Assembly: GCF_024623065.1 (NCBI RefSeq)
Contig: NZ_JANJZR010000024.1
Span: forward strand, 1-59,356
Origin: Bacteroides acidifaciens
GTDB lineage: Bacteria > Bacteroidota > Bacteroidia > Bacteroidales > Bacteroidaceae
Length of the DNA stretch: 59,356 nucleotides
Direction: 5' to 3'
A program made the position numbers and the translations under genes. Shown here piece by piece: positions 28,994 through 38,749 of this stretch. Position 1 is the stretch's first letter. Each line of letters begins with the position of its first letter. The notes below the pieces were generated by a model that saw nothing but the letters and a program-made list of their open reading frames with translations, made no database searches and was not told the DNA's origin.

Positions 28994-31900
28994 ATGAATA
29001 TATCCGAATTAAGCATACGCCGACCGGTATTAGCCACCGTACTGACAATCATTATCCTACTCTTCGGATTTATCGGATACAACTACCTGGGTGTCCGTGA
29101 ATATCCGTCTGTGGATAATCCGATTATTTCCGTCAGTTGCTCCTATCCGGGAGCCAATGCCGACGTTATCGAGAACCAGATTACCGAACCGTTGGAGCAG
29201 AACATCAATGGTATTCCGGGTATCCGTTCTTTGTCCAGTGTCAGCCAACAAGGACAGAGCCGTATTACAGTAGAGTTTGAATTGTCCGTCGACCTGGAAA
29301 CAGCAGCAAATGACGTGCGCGACAAAGTTTCACGTGCCCAACGCTATCTGCCGCGCGATTGTGACCCGCCTACCGTATCCAAAGCCGATGCGGACGCTAT
29401 GCCTATCCTGATGGTGGCCCTTCAGAGCGACAAACGTACCTTGTTGGAATTGAGTGAAATCGCTGATTTGACAGTAAAAGAACAGTTGCAAACCATTTCC
29501 GATGTAAGTAGCGTATCCATTTGGGGAGAGAAACGCTACTCCATGCGCCTCTGGCTCGACCCTGCAAAAATGGCTGGATACGGTATCAGCCCTATCGACG
29601 TGAAAAATGCAGTGGACAGTGAGAACGTAGAACTTCCGTCCGGTAGTATCGAAGGAAATACCACCGAGCTGACAATCCGCACCTTAGGATTGATGCACAC
29701 AGCAGACGAGTTCAATGATTTGATTATCAAGGAAGAGAATAACCGCATCGTGCGTTTCAGCGACATCGGACGTGCAGAATTGGGACCTGCCGACATCAAA
29801 AGTTATATGAAGATGAACGGTGTGCCGATGGTAGGTGTCGTAGTTATTCCACAGCCGGGTGCCAACCACATTGAGATTGCGGACGCCGTATATCAGCGTA
29901 TGGAACAAATGAAGAAAGACTTGCCGGAAGACGTGCACTACAACTATGGTTTTGATAATACCAAGTTTATCCGCGCATCCATCAACGAAGTGAAGTCTAC
30001 TGTGTATGAAGCTTTCGTACTCGTTATCATCATCATTTTCCTTTTCTTGCGCGACTGGCGTGTCACACTCGTGCCATGTATCGTGATTCCCGTATCCCTT
30101 ATCGGTGCGTTCTTCGTCATGTATCTGGCTGGTTTCTCCATCAATGTACTTTCCATGCTTGCCATCGTATTGTCCGTGGGACTAGTAGTAGACGATGCCA
30201 TCGTTATGACGGAGAATATCTACATCCGTATTGAGAAAGGAATGACCCCGAAAGAAGCGGGTATAGAAGGAGCCAAAGAAATCTTCTTTGCTGTTATTTC
30301 CACCACTATTACGCTGGTAGCGGTATTCTTCCCTATCGTCTTTATGGATGGTATGACGGGACGTCTGTTCCGGGAGTTCAGTATCGTAATCTCCGGTTCG
30401 GTCATCATCTCTTCATTTGCCGCATTGACTTTCACGCCGATGCTGGCAACCAAGTTGCTTATCAAACGGGAAAAACAAGGCTGGTTCTACACAAAGACAG
30501 AACCGTTCTTTGAAGGGATGAACCGGCTATACAGCCGTTCACTTGCCGCTTTTCTGAATAAACGATGGATTGCGCTTCCATTCACATTCATCACCATTTG
30601 CCTGATTGGTATCCTGTGGAATGCGGTTCCTTCGGAAATGGCACCTTTGGAAGACCGTTCGCAAATCAGCATCAATACGAGAGGTGCAGAAGGCGTCACT
30701 TATGAATACATACGCGATTATACCGAAGATATCAACCAACTTGTCGACTCCATCCTTCCGGATGCGGAAGCGGTGACTGCCCGTGTATCCAGTGGTAGCG
30801 GAAACGTACGTATCACGCTGAAGGACATGAAGGACCGCAACTACACGCAAATGGAAGTTGCCGAGAAAATCTCAAAAGCGGTACAGAAGAAGACAATGGC
30901 GCGTTCGTTCGTGCAACAGCAATCTTCCTTCGGCGGACGTCGTGGAAGTATGCCTGTCCAGTATGTACTTCAGGCTACCAATCTGGAAAAACTGGAAGAG
31001 GTATTGCCTAAATTCATGGCGAAAGTGTACGAAAACCCGGTCTTCCAGATGGCGGACGTTGACTTGAAGTTCAGCAAACCGGAAGCCCGCATCCAGATTA
31101 ACCGCGACAAGGCGAGTATCATGGGGGTAAGCACAAAGAACATCGCCCAAACGTTGCAATACGGATTGAGCGGCCAACGCATGGGATATTTCTATATGAA
31201 CGGAAAACAGTACGAAATCCTTGGCGAAATCAACCGCCAGCAGAGAAATAAACCGGCCGACCTAAAAGCGATTTATGTTCGCAGCAACGGCGGAGACATG
31301 ATTCAACTGGACAACCTGATTGAACTGGAAAGTGGTATTGCCCCGCCTAAACTATACCGCTATAATCGTTTTGTATCCGCCACTATCTCTGCGGGACTGG
31401 CAGACGGAAAGACCATCGGACAAGGATTGGACGAAATGGATAAGATAGCCAAGGAAACATTGGACGATACGTTCCGTACCGCTTTGTCGGGCGACTCCAA
31501 GGAGTATCGCGAAAGTTCTTCGAGTCTGATGTTTGCCTTTATCCTGGCTATTCTTCTGATATACTTGATTCTGGCTGCCCAATTCGAAAGTTTCAAAGAC
31601 CCGTTGATTATCATGCTGACAGTGCCGCTGGCTATTGCCGGAGCATTAGTATTTATGTATTTGGGAGATATTACAATGAATATTTTCAGTCAGATTGGTA
31701 TCATTATGCTTATCGGGCTGGTGGCCAAGAATGGTATCCTGATTGTGGAATTTGCCAATCAGAAACAGGAAACCGGCGAGGACAAGATGAATGCCATCAA
31801 GGATTCTGCCCTGCAACGTCTACGCCCGATTCTGATGACAAGTGCTTCTACGGTTTTGGGACTTATCCCATTGGCTTTTGCCACCGGTGAAGGTGCTAAT

Positions 31901-32026
31901 CAGCGTATTGCCATGGGTACGGCAGTAGTAGGTGGTATGGTAGTTTCTACTTTGCTCACCATGTATATCGTACCGGCTATTTACAGTTATATTTCGACGA
32001 ACCGAATCAAAAAACTAAAAGAATGA
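28994..32026 (+). CDS. RND efflux pump inner-membrane transporter (AcrB/HAE1 type)
   Basis: The 1010-residue protein has the RND layout of two halves, each with one helix, a large periplasmic loop and five more helices. Signature segments include RRPVLATVLTIIILLFG at the N-terminus, the proton-relay region GLVVDDAIVMTENI and the second-half GLVAKNGILIVEFAN. It exports hydrophobic compounds using the proton gradient. It starts 12 bp after the adaptor gene and overlaps the TolC-like gene by 4 bp, so the three are one operon. Confidence 0.96.
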   Translation: MNISELSIRRPVLATVLTIIILLFGFIGYNYLGVREYPSVDNPIISVSCSYPGANADVIENQITEPLEQNINGIPGIRSLSSVSQQGQSRITVEFELSVDLETAANDVRDKVSRAQRYLPRDCDPPTVSKADADAMPILMVALQSDKRTLLELSEIADLTVKEQLQTISDVSSVSIWGEKRYSMRLWLDPAKMAGYGISPIDVKNAVDSENVELPSGSIEGNTTELTIRTLGLMHTADEFNDLIIKEENNRIVRFSDIGRAELGPADIKSYMKMNGVPMVGVVVIPQPGANHIEIADAVYQRMEQMKKDLPEDVHYNYGFDNTKFIRASINEVKSTVYEAFVLVIIIIFLFLRDWRVTLVPCIVIPVSLIGAFFVMYLAGFSINVLSMLAIVLSVGLVVDDAIVMTENIYIRIEKGMTPKEAGIEGAKEIFFAVISTTITLVAVFFPIVFMDGMTGRLFREFSIVISGSVIISSFAALTFTPMLATKLLIKREKQGWFYTKTEPFFEGMNRLYSRSLAAFLNKRWIALPFTFITICLIGILWNAVPSEMAPLEDRSQISINTRGAEGVTYEYIRDYTEDINQLVDSILPDAEAVTARVSSGSGNVRITLKDMKDRNYTQMEVAEKISKAVQKKTMARSFVQQQSSFGGRRGSMPVQYVLQATNLEKLEEVLPKFMAKVYENPVFQMADVDLKFSKPEARIQINRDKASIMGVSTKNIAQTLQYGLSGQRMGYFYMNGKQYEILGEINRQQRNKPADLKAIYVRSNGGDMIQLDNLIELESGIAPPKLYRYNRFVSATISAGLADGKTIGQGLDEMDKIAKETLDDTFRTALSGDSKEYRESSSSLMFAFILAILLIYLILAAQFESFKDPLIIMLTVPLAIAGALVFMYLGDITMNIFSQIGIIMLIGLVAKNGILIVEFANQKQETGEDKMNAIKDSALQRLRPILMTSASTVLGLIPLAFATGEGANQRIAMGTAVVGGMVVSTLLTMYIVPAIYSYISTNRIKKLKE

Positions 32027-33363
32027 AACAGAAAGATAGTTGTATGAGACGCATCATATATATAGTTACCGCATGTGCCTTCTTATCAGTTTCTACTGCG
32101 AAGGCACAGGTGCTCACCTTAAAAGAGTGTCTGGAAGAAGGATTGCAAAACAATTACTCTCTGCGTATCGTCCATAATGAAGAGCAAATCAACAAGAACA
32201 ATGCGACATTGGGAAATGCGGGTTACCTGCCTACATTGGACTTCTCTGCCGGATATACCGGAAACTTGGACAATATTGAGACCAAGGCACGTGCTACCGG
32301 GGAAATAACAAAGCACAACGGAGTCTACGACCAGACGATCAATGTCGGTCTTAACCTCAACTGGACTATTTTCGATGGATTCAATATCAGTACGACTTAC
32401 AAGCAGTTGAAAGAACTGGAACGTCAGGGGGAAACCAACACGCGTATTGCCATTGAAGATTTTATTGCTGCCCTGACTTCCGAATACTATAATTTTATCC
32501 AACAGAAGATTCGTCTGAAAAACTTTCATTATGCAATGTCACTCTCTAAAGAGCGCTTGCGCATAGCGGAAGCAAGCCACCTTGTGGGCAAGTTCTCCGG
32601 GTTGGATTATCAGCAGGCAAAGGTGGATTTCAATGCAGACAGTGCCCAATACATCAAACAACAGGAATTGCTACATTCTTCACGCATCCAGTTGAATGAA
32701 CTGATGGCTAACAACAATGTTAATCAAAACATTATTATCAAAGACTCTACCATCGATGTATACAGCGACTTGCAATTTGATGATTTGTGGAATTCAACGT
32801 TAGCAACCAATGCTTCTTTGCTCAAGGCAGATCAAAACACGGTACTTGCCCAATTGGACTACAAGAAAATAAACTCACGCAACTATCCATATCTCAAACT
32901 AAATACCGGATATGGATATACGTTCAACAAGTATGACATCAATGCAAACAGCAGAAGAGGTGAACTGGGCTTCAATGCCGGAATAACTGTCGGTTTTAAG
33001 ATATTCGACGGTAATCGTCGTCGCGAAAAGAGAAATGCAAGTCTGGCTTTCAAAAATCGTCGCCTGGAACGACAGGATTTGGAGTTAGCCCTTCGCTCTG
33101 ATCTCAGTAACCTATGGCAAGCCTATCGCAACAATCTTCAATTATTGAATCTGGAACGTCAAAACCTGATAACCGCCAAAGACAATCACGATATTGCCAT
33201 GGACCGTTATATACAGGGAGACCTTTCCGGTTTTGAAGTGCGCGAAGCACAAAAAAGTTTGTTAGATGCAGAGGAACGCATCCTCTCTGCTGAATACAAT
33301 ACGAAACTTTGCGAAATATCCCTGTTGCAAATCAGCGGAAAGATCACGAAATATCTGGAATAA
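32023..33363 (+). CDS. TolC family outer-membrane efflux channel
   Basis: The 446-residue protein has a signal peptide (cleavage near STAKAQ) and two repeats of the outer membrane efflux protein domain. LTLKECLEEGLQNNYSLR is the typical start of TolC-like proteins. It completes the tripartite pump. The ATG overlaps the last codons of the transporter (ATGA overlap), which suggests coupled translation; Met8 at 32044 is an alternative start next to the signal sequence. Confidence 0.94.
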   Translation: MKQKDSCMRRIIYIVTACAFLSVSTAKAQVLTLKECLEEGLQNNYSLRIVHNEEQINKNNATLGNAGYLPTLDFSAGYTGNLDNIETKARATGEITKHNGVYDQTINVGLNLNWTIFDGFNISTTYKQLKELERQGETNTRIAIEDFIAALTSEYYNFIQQKIRLKNFHYAMSLSKERLRIAEASHLVGKFSGLDYQQAKVDFNADSAQYIKQQELLHSSRIQLNELMANNNVNQNIIIKDSTIDVYSDLQFDDLWNSTLATNASLLKADQNTVLAQLDYKKINSRNYPYLKLNTGYGYTFNKYDINANSRRGELGFNAGITVGFKIFDGNRRREKRNASLAFKNRRLERQDLELALRSDLSNLWQAYRNNLQLLNLERQNLITAKDNHDIAMDRYIQGDLSGFEVREAQKSLLDAEERILSAEYNTKLCEISLLQISGKITKYLE

Positions 33364-33389
33364 GGAAGTAGTTTCCATTTATTTTTTGA

Positions 33390-33484
33390 TTGAGGCTGTC
33401 TAAAAAGTCGTCAGTAACTCTAACTCCCCTCCTTCGGGAAGAGGAGAAGAATGAAGATAGAACCGACTTTTTAGACAGTCTCAA
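33390..33484. repeat. 95-bp element with 21-bp inverted ends (terminator-like)
   Basis: Two 21-bp inverted arms (33390-33410 and 33464-33484, one mismatch) with the core GGCTGTCTAAAAAGTCG flank 53 bp that contain a second small hairpin (CCTCCTTCGGGAAGAGG). It follows the efflux operon and ends in T-rich sequence, so it can act as its terminator. The same core appears again at 34796-34835, which suggests a dispersed repeat family. Confidence 0.7.
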
Positions 33485-33535
33485 TTTTTACTGTATAAAA
33501 AACAGTTATTACATACCGATGTTTTTCTTTCTTCC

Positions 33536-33543
33536 TACATTTG
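33536..33543 (+). promoter_or_regulatory. Pectate lyase promoter -7 box
   Basis: TACATTTG fits TAnnTTTG, 31 nt before the start codon of the pectate lyase gene. The -33 element is weak. Confidence 0.55.
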
Positions 33544-33574
33544 CATACTTAAAAACATTAAAATAATAAAAGCC

Positions 33575-34669
33575 ATGAGAAAACTAAGTCTTTTCTTACT
33601 ATTACTTTTTATCCTGGCAAACGCCTCAGCCCAAAAAGCAACAGATTACAGAAAACAACAGAACTACAAAGATTGGGTACACATCGCCCCCAAATTTGAC
33701 GATGATTTCTTCAAGACGGAAGAAGCCCAACGCATCGGCGACAACGTGTTACTCTATCAACAAACGACCGGAGGCTGGCCCAAGAATATCTATATGCCAG
33801 CGGAACTGACGGAACAAGAATATAATGCAGCACTAAAAGCTAAAGAAAATACCAACCAAAGCACCATCGACAACAATGCCACCACGACAGAAATAGAATA
33901 TTTGTCACGGCTTTATCTGGCTACGCAAAAAGAGAAATATAAAGAAGGAGTGCTGAACGGTATTCAATATCTGCTCAAATCGCAGTATGAAAACGGTGGA
34001 TGGCCTCAATTTTATCCGCGTCCCAAAGGTTATTATGTACAAATCACTTACAATGACAATGCAATGGTGAGAGTGATGAACCAACTTCGGAACATATACG
34101 AAAAGAAAGCTCCTTACACTTTCCTTCCTGACAATATCTGTGAACAAGCACGCAATGCATTTAACAAAGGGATAGAGTGTATACTCAAAACGCAGGTGCG
34201 CCAGAATGGAGAGCTAACAGTGTGGTGCGCCCAACATGACCGTGTCACTTTAGAACCCTGCAAAGCACGTGCCTATGAACTCCCATCACTAAGCGGACAA
34301 GAGTCGGACAATATTGTATTACTACTGATGTCACTTCCCCATCCATCTGCAGACGTTGTGAAATCCATAGAAGGAGCTATCAAATGGTTCCAGAAGTCTG
34401 CAATAAAAGGAATACAGAAGGAATATTTCACTAACAGTGATGGCAAAAAAGACTATCGCATGGTTCCTTGTGAAGACTGTCCTACTCTTTGGGCACGTTT
34501 TTATGAGCTGGAAACAAACCGGCCTTTTTTCTGCGACCGTGATGGCATAAAGAAATATGATATATCGGAAATCGGGCACGAACGCCGGAATGGTTATAGC
34601 TGGTATAACAAAGATGGAAGCAAGGTGCTGAAGAGATATGAAAAATGGAAAAAGGAACAGAATAAGTAA
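33575..34669 (+). CDS. pelA: Pectate lyase, PL10 family
   Basis: The 364-residue product has a signal peptide (cleavage near ANASAQ). Its GGWPKN, NNATTTEIEYLSRLY, NGGWPQFYPR and ITYNDNAMVRVM segments match the alpha/alpha-toroid pectate lyases of family PL10 (Pel-15 type). These cleave polygalacturonate by beta-elimination. It is a lone enzyme gene: no SusC/SusD pair, regulator or other pectin enzyme lies beside it, and two terminators separate it from fumarase. Confidence 0.88.
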   Translation: MRKLSLFLLLLFILANASAQKATDYRKQQNYKDWVHIAPKFDDDFFKTEEAQRIGDNVLLYQQTTGGWPKNIYMPAELTEQEYNAALKAKENTNQSTIDNNATTTEIEYLSRLYLATQKEKYKEGVLNGIQYLLKSQYENGGWPQFYPRPKGYYVQITYNDNAMVRVMNQLRNIYEKKAPYTFLPDNICEQARNAFNKGIECILKTQVRQNGELTVWCAQHDRVTLEPCKARAYELPSLSGQESDNIVLLLMSLPHPSADVVKSIEGAIKWFQKSAIKGIQKEYFTNSDGKKDYRMVPCEDCPTLWARFYELETNRPFFCDRDGIKKYDISEIGHERRNGYSWYNKDGSKVLKRYEKWKKEQNK

Positions 34670-34748
34670 TCATGAATGATGAAAGGTTGATATTTACACT
34701 GAAAAAGTAAATATCCGGAAAGTCTTTAAGTCCTAAAACATAAGAAGA

Positions 34749-34783
34749 GGGGCTGTCTGACAATAAAATAGTCAGACAGCCCC
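34749..34783. terminator. Terminator after the pectate lyase gene
   Basis: A perfect 13-bp stem (GGGGCTGTCTGAC and its complement) with a 9-nt loop is followed by TTT. It lies between convergent genes. Confidence 0.8.
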
Positions 34784-34795
34784 TTTATGAATTCA

Positions 34796-34835
34796 AGAGG
34801 CTGTCTAGTTACTAACGACTTTTTAGACAGCCTCT
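34796..34835. terminator. Second hairpin between pectate lyase and fumarase
   Basis: A 12-bp inverted repeat (AGAGGCTGTCTA at 34796-34807, complement at 34824-34835) lies directly after the first hairpin. It shares the GAGGCTGTCTA core with the 33390-33484 element and probably terminates the fumarase transcript from the other side. Confidence 0.7.
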
Positions 34836-34870
34836 CTTCTTACTGTTTCATCCCAACAGGTATCAACCGG

Positions 34871-36508
34871 TTATTTTTTGCAATTCCACGGTTTCAACTG
34901 TTTGAAGAAGTCGTTACCCTTATCATCTACCAAGATAAATGCCGGGAAGTCCTCTACTTCAATCTTCCAGATAGCTTCCATACCCAATTCCGGATATTCC
35001 ACACATTCGATGCTCTTGATGTTGTTCTGTGCAAGAATAGCTGCCGGACCTCCGATAGAACCAAGATAGAAACCACCATATTTCTGACAAGCATCTGTCA
35101 CCTGCTGGCTACGGTTACCTTTTGCCAACATCACCATACTGCCGCCATGACTTTGGAACAGTTCTACATAAGAGTCCATACGTCCTGCCGTAGTAGGACC
35201 CATAGAGCCACACGCCATACCTTCCGGAGTTTTTGCCGGACCAGCATAATAAATAGGATGATCCTTAATATATTGTGGCAAGTCTTCACCGCGATCCAAA
35301 CGCTCTTTCAGTTTAGCATGAGCGATGTCACGACCTACAATAATCGTTCCGTTCAATGACAGACGGGTAGCAACCGGATATTTAGCCAACTCTTTCAAAA
35401 TTTCAGGCATCGGACGGTTCAGGTCGATCTTCACAACATCCCCTTCACCTGCCTGACGCAGTTCAGCCGGAATCAGTTCACCCGGATTTGAATCCAGTTT
35501 CTCAATCCAGATACCTTCCTTATTGATTTTACATTTGATGTTACGGTCGGCAGAGCAAGATACGCCCAAACCTACCGGACAAGATGCACCATGACGAGGC
35601 AGACGGATGATACGTACATCGTGAGCAAGATATTTACCTCCGAATTGTGCACCCAGCCCAATCTTGTGAGCTTCTGCCAATACTTCTTTTTCCAGTTCGA
35701 CATCGCGGAATGCACGACCATATTCGTTTCCGGTAGTCGGCAGGTTATCATAGAAATGAGTAGAAGCTAATTTCACTGTCAACAGGTTCTTTTCAGCAGA
35801 AGTACCACCGATTACGAAAGCGATATGATAAGGAGGACAAGCAGCTGTTCCCAATGTCTTCATCTTTTCAACCAGGAACGGAACCAATGTACCGGGATTC
35901 AGGATCGCTTTTGTTTCCTGATACAAATATGTCTTGTTGGCAGAGCCACCACCTTTTGTTACACAAAGGAATTCATATTCCATACCTTCGGTAGCTTCGA
36001 TGTCAATCTGTGCAGGGAGGTTACATTTGGTATTTACCTCATCATACATATTCAGAGGCGCATTCTGTGAATAACGCAGGTTTTCTTCAGTGTATGTTTT
36101 ATATACGCCCAGTGAAAGCGCTTCTTCGTCAGAATATCCAGTCCATACCTGCTGTCCTTTTTCACCATGAATAATAGCAGTACCGGTGTCCTGGCAGAAT
36201 GGAAGTACGCCTTTTGAAGCAACTTCTGCGTTACGCAGGAAAGTCAGCGCCACATACTTATCGTTTTCACTTGCTTCCGGATCACTCAGAATCTTAGCAA
36301 CTTGTTCGTTGTGCGAACGACGAAGCATGAATGATACATCACGAAAAGCAGCATTAGCCATCGCAGTCAAACCTTCTTTTTCAATTTTCAGGATGGGATT
36401 TCCTTCAAACTCGCTTACTGATACATAGTCTTTGGTAAGCAGATAATACTCAGTTGTATCTTTTCCCTTTTCAAACATGGGCTGATACTTAAACGGAGGT
36501 GTTGCCAT
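34871..36508 (-). CDS. fumA: Fumarate hydratase, class I (iron-sulfur, oxygen-sensitive)
   Basis: The 545-residue protein is a single-chain class I fumarase. The alpha-like domain contains [17 protein letters not shown] and the beta-like domain contains [24 protein letters not shown]. It interconverts fumarate and malate in the fumarate-respiration branch used by anaerobic Bacteroides. The enzyme carries a labile 4Fe-4S cluster. A -7 box (CAAAGGTA on the plus strand at 36547-36554) lies upstream. Confidence 0.96.
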   Translation of the reverse strand: MATPPFKYQPMFEKGKDTTEYYLLTKDYVSVSEFEGNPILKIEKEGLTAMANAAFRDVSFMLRRSHNEQVAKILSDPEASENDKYVALTFLRNAEVASKGVLPFCQDTGTAIIHGEKGQQVWTGYSDEEALSLGVYKTYTEENLRYSQNAPLNMYDEVNTKCNLPAQIDIEATEGMEYEFLCVTKGGGSANKTYLYQETKAILNPGTLVPFLVEKMKTLGTAACPPYHIAFVIGGTSAEKNLLTVKLASTHFYDNLPTTGNEYGRAFRDVELEKEVLAEAHKIGLGAQFGGKYLAHDVRIIRLPRHGASCPVGLGVSCSADRNIKCKINKEGIWIEKLDSNPGELIPAELRQAGEGDVVKIDLNRPMPEILKELAKYPVATRLSLNGTIIVGRDIAHAKLKERLDRGEDLPQYIKDHPIYYAGPAKTPEGMACGSMGPTTAGRMDSYVELFQSHGGSMVMLAKGNRSQQVTDACQKYGGFYLGSIGGPAAILAQNNIKSIECVEYPELGMEAIWKIEVEDFPAFILVDDKGNDFFKQLKPWNCKK

Positions 36509-36546
36509 AAGTTTCTTATTTTATTACGTAATGTTAGTTAGTGTGG

Positions 36547-36554
36547 CAAAGGTA
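36547..36554 (-). promoter_or_regulatory. Fumarase promoter -7 box
   Basis: TACCTTTG on the minus strand matches the -7 consensus, 38 nt before the fumarase start. No obvious -33 TTG is seen. Confidence 0.55.
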
Positions 36555-36705
36555 GTAATTAAGAATGAAGAATGGTGAATGAGGAATGAAGAATTAAGAA
36601 TGAATAACGGAGAATTCCGGTGCTGAAACAAAACGGCAGACAAGTTGTGCTTTAGTTGCACACTGCCCGCCGTCTATCGTTTCATAGGTTATAGTCTGTT
36701 TGCTC

Positions 36706-38691
36706 TTATATGCCTTCAATACGTTTAATCAGTTCATTTCCAAGCTCTGTTTTCTCTTCAATATGTTTCAACACAGCCGTCACAAACGTATTGCTTTCGA
36801 AATCACCGCGTACTTGCTCAAAGTCCTGCTTCATTTCGTCGTGAGAACCGTCGGCACCGAATCCGGTCATGGAAGACAGGGAGAATTCTTTCTTTGCATC
36901 TTCATACACCATCTTATCCAGTCCTACAACAGCTTCCTGCCAGGATTTTACGATACGAATCACATCTTGCGCTGTAATCGTTTCCGGATTCAAGCCATAA
37001 AATTCCTGAATCTTATTGTAAGCCCACGTCCATTCGTATGTGTAATAATTCTCGTGCATCTCTGCGAAGCAGGCATTGATTGATTTCAATCGATTGATAG
37101 TACCGTTCTCAATGCCATCCAGCAATCGGTCGATCTCGCTCTTTGGAGCAATCAGCCCGGACACATCCACCCATTCGCCGGTTCCGATTTCCGTATCCGG
37201 CTTCAAACGCTGGCGGATTTCTTCGTTGCTCTGGAAGTTGATGCCTTCCAACCGCTTAATTATTGAGTTACCCAAGAATTTATGAATAGCTATTTCATAA
37301 AAGCGGATACCATTATTCAAAGAAGAATTTTTGATTTTGGCACTTTGATAAGAATAGATTTCGGATGTCACACCGGATACCCGTCTCAATTCTTTCAGAA
37401 TAGAACGTCCTTTGAACATCTTCTGAATGGTATAGGGACTCAAAAGGTTGTAATTGATATAATCCAGTCGGTTCGGGTCTTGCCGCTTGTCACGTTTCGG
37501 CCATTTCTGGGCGTCACGAATTGTCCCCACGCTTCGCAGATTAACGCCCGGAACCAGATAAGTCGTATTCCGTTGCTCTATCAGGTAAGAGAAAGGAAGA
37601 TTGGATGTATCTGCATGATTGACATGGCGTCCCATCACGAGAGAGAAAGCTCCGACACGTGCCGGCCACAGGATGTATGAATCGGAAGTCGTTTTCGCTC
37701 CCCTTTCCATCGTCCCCTGGTGAATCGGCCCCAGCTTATACATATGGTTACTTTGATTAGACCCTGAGCCTGCATTCATAAACGAGAACATTCCGGCAAT
37801 CAGCAAAGTCGATTTGTGATGTGTCACGGTAAAAGGACCCGCGAAAATGGCGCATGCTTCTCCGTTCTCTCCCTGGCAGTTACTAAAGAACAAGGAATCG
37901 GAAGCGGAATAGTTATGCCCCAATTTACAAGACTGCCCGACGAAACAACGACTCAACATCGTGCCGTCATCCACCTGCGAACCGGAAGAGATTATAAAAT
38001 CATCACAAATCACTCCATGTCCGATATGTACGGGAGCCGTCACGTTACTATTCACACTACCATTAGTCAGACGGCAGGTTCCGCAGATATGGCAATAATC
38101 GCCAATCCGAACATTCCGGATAGATCCCGTATTTAGAATCATGACATGATTGCCAATACTGCCGACAGCAGATGCATGTTTATTGGAATAATAATCTGCA
38201 ATGGATTTCATGCGGTTAATCAGTTCGGGACGGTGGCGGTACAACGCAAGTATATACGCCTGGTGCGCAGACAACTTGTCATTTATCAAGACCTCACGTC
38301 CTCCGGTTTCATTGAGCACTGCCACTTCCACCCCATTGCCGAAAGTAGTCAACCCATCCACCAGGATGATATCTACATTTTCGATAAAGGTGTCACTGCC
38401 AATCTCATAATTTGCAATGTAATTCTGGATATTCTCAATGCAGCAGTTATCCCCTACTGTCACATTGTGCAGCGTCACATGGCGCAATCCCGAATGTTTC
38501 TTAATGCCTCCCCGCAATGTAAATTCTGATTCGAATACTCCCAGTTTTACTTCACCCGAGAAACGGGTATGATGGACATACTCACAATTAAATCCATCAG
38601 CTACCAGAACATTTCCCCAATCATCGGCCAGACACGACTGGCTCTTCAACTGAAGCACCTCATCTTCAGTTAATCTACGATAGTCTTTCAT
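36706..38691 (-). CDS. DUF4954 family left-handed beta-helix protein
   Basis: I start at the ATG at 38691 (MKDYRRLTEDEV); the open frame begins 17 codons earlier. The product of about 661 residues contains a long run of hexapeptide-like repeats (for example IGDYCHICGTCRL, NSNVTAPVHIGHGVICDDF and GHNYSASDSLFFS) that should fold into a left-handed beta helix, followed by a helical C-terminal third. This matches DUF4954, a Bacteroidota family of unknown function often compared with nucleotidyltransferase/acyltransferase beta helices. No catalytic residue can be assigned. Confidence 0.8.
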   Translation of the reverse strand: MKDYRRLTEDEVLQLKSQSCLADDWGNVLVADGFNCEYVHHTRFSGEVKLGVFESEFTLRGGIKKHSGLRHVTLHNVTVGDNCCIENIQNYIANYEIGSDTFIENVDIILVDGLTTFGNGVEVAVLNETGGREVLINDKLSAHQAYILALYRHRPELINRMKSIADYYSNKHASAVGSIGNHVMILNTGSIRNVRIGDYCHICGTCRLTNGSVNSNVTAPVHIGHGVICDDFIISSGSQVDDGTMLSRCFVGQSCKLGHNYSASDSLFFSNCQGENGEACAIFAGPFTVTHHKSTLLIAGMFSFMNAGSGSNQSNHMYKLGPIHQGTMERGAKTTSDSYILWPARVGAFSLVMGRHVNHADTSNLPFSYLIEQRNTTYLVPGVNLRSVGTIRDAQKWPKRDKRQDPNRLDYINYNLLSPYTIQKMFKGRSILKELRRVSGVTSEIYSYQSAKIKNSSLNNGIRFYEIAIHKFLGNSIIKRLEGINFQSNEEIRQRLKPDTEIGTGEWVDVSGLIAPKSEIDRLLDGIENGTINRLKSINACFAEMHENYYTYEWTWAYNKIQEFYGLNPETITAQDVIRIVKSWQEAVVGLDKMVYEDAKKEFSLSSMTGFGADGSHDEMKQDFEQVRGDFESNTFVTAVLKHIEEKTELGNELIKRIEGI

Positions 38692-38749
38692 ATAAATAAA
38701 TATAGTAATATGCCGCTTCCCCCAATCAGCAAAGCAGCACATTGATTAA

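Noticed and set aside
33390..33484. Insertion sequence
   Set aside because: The element is only 95 bp with no transposase, so it is at most a small non-autonomous repeat and may be only a terminator.
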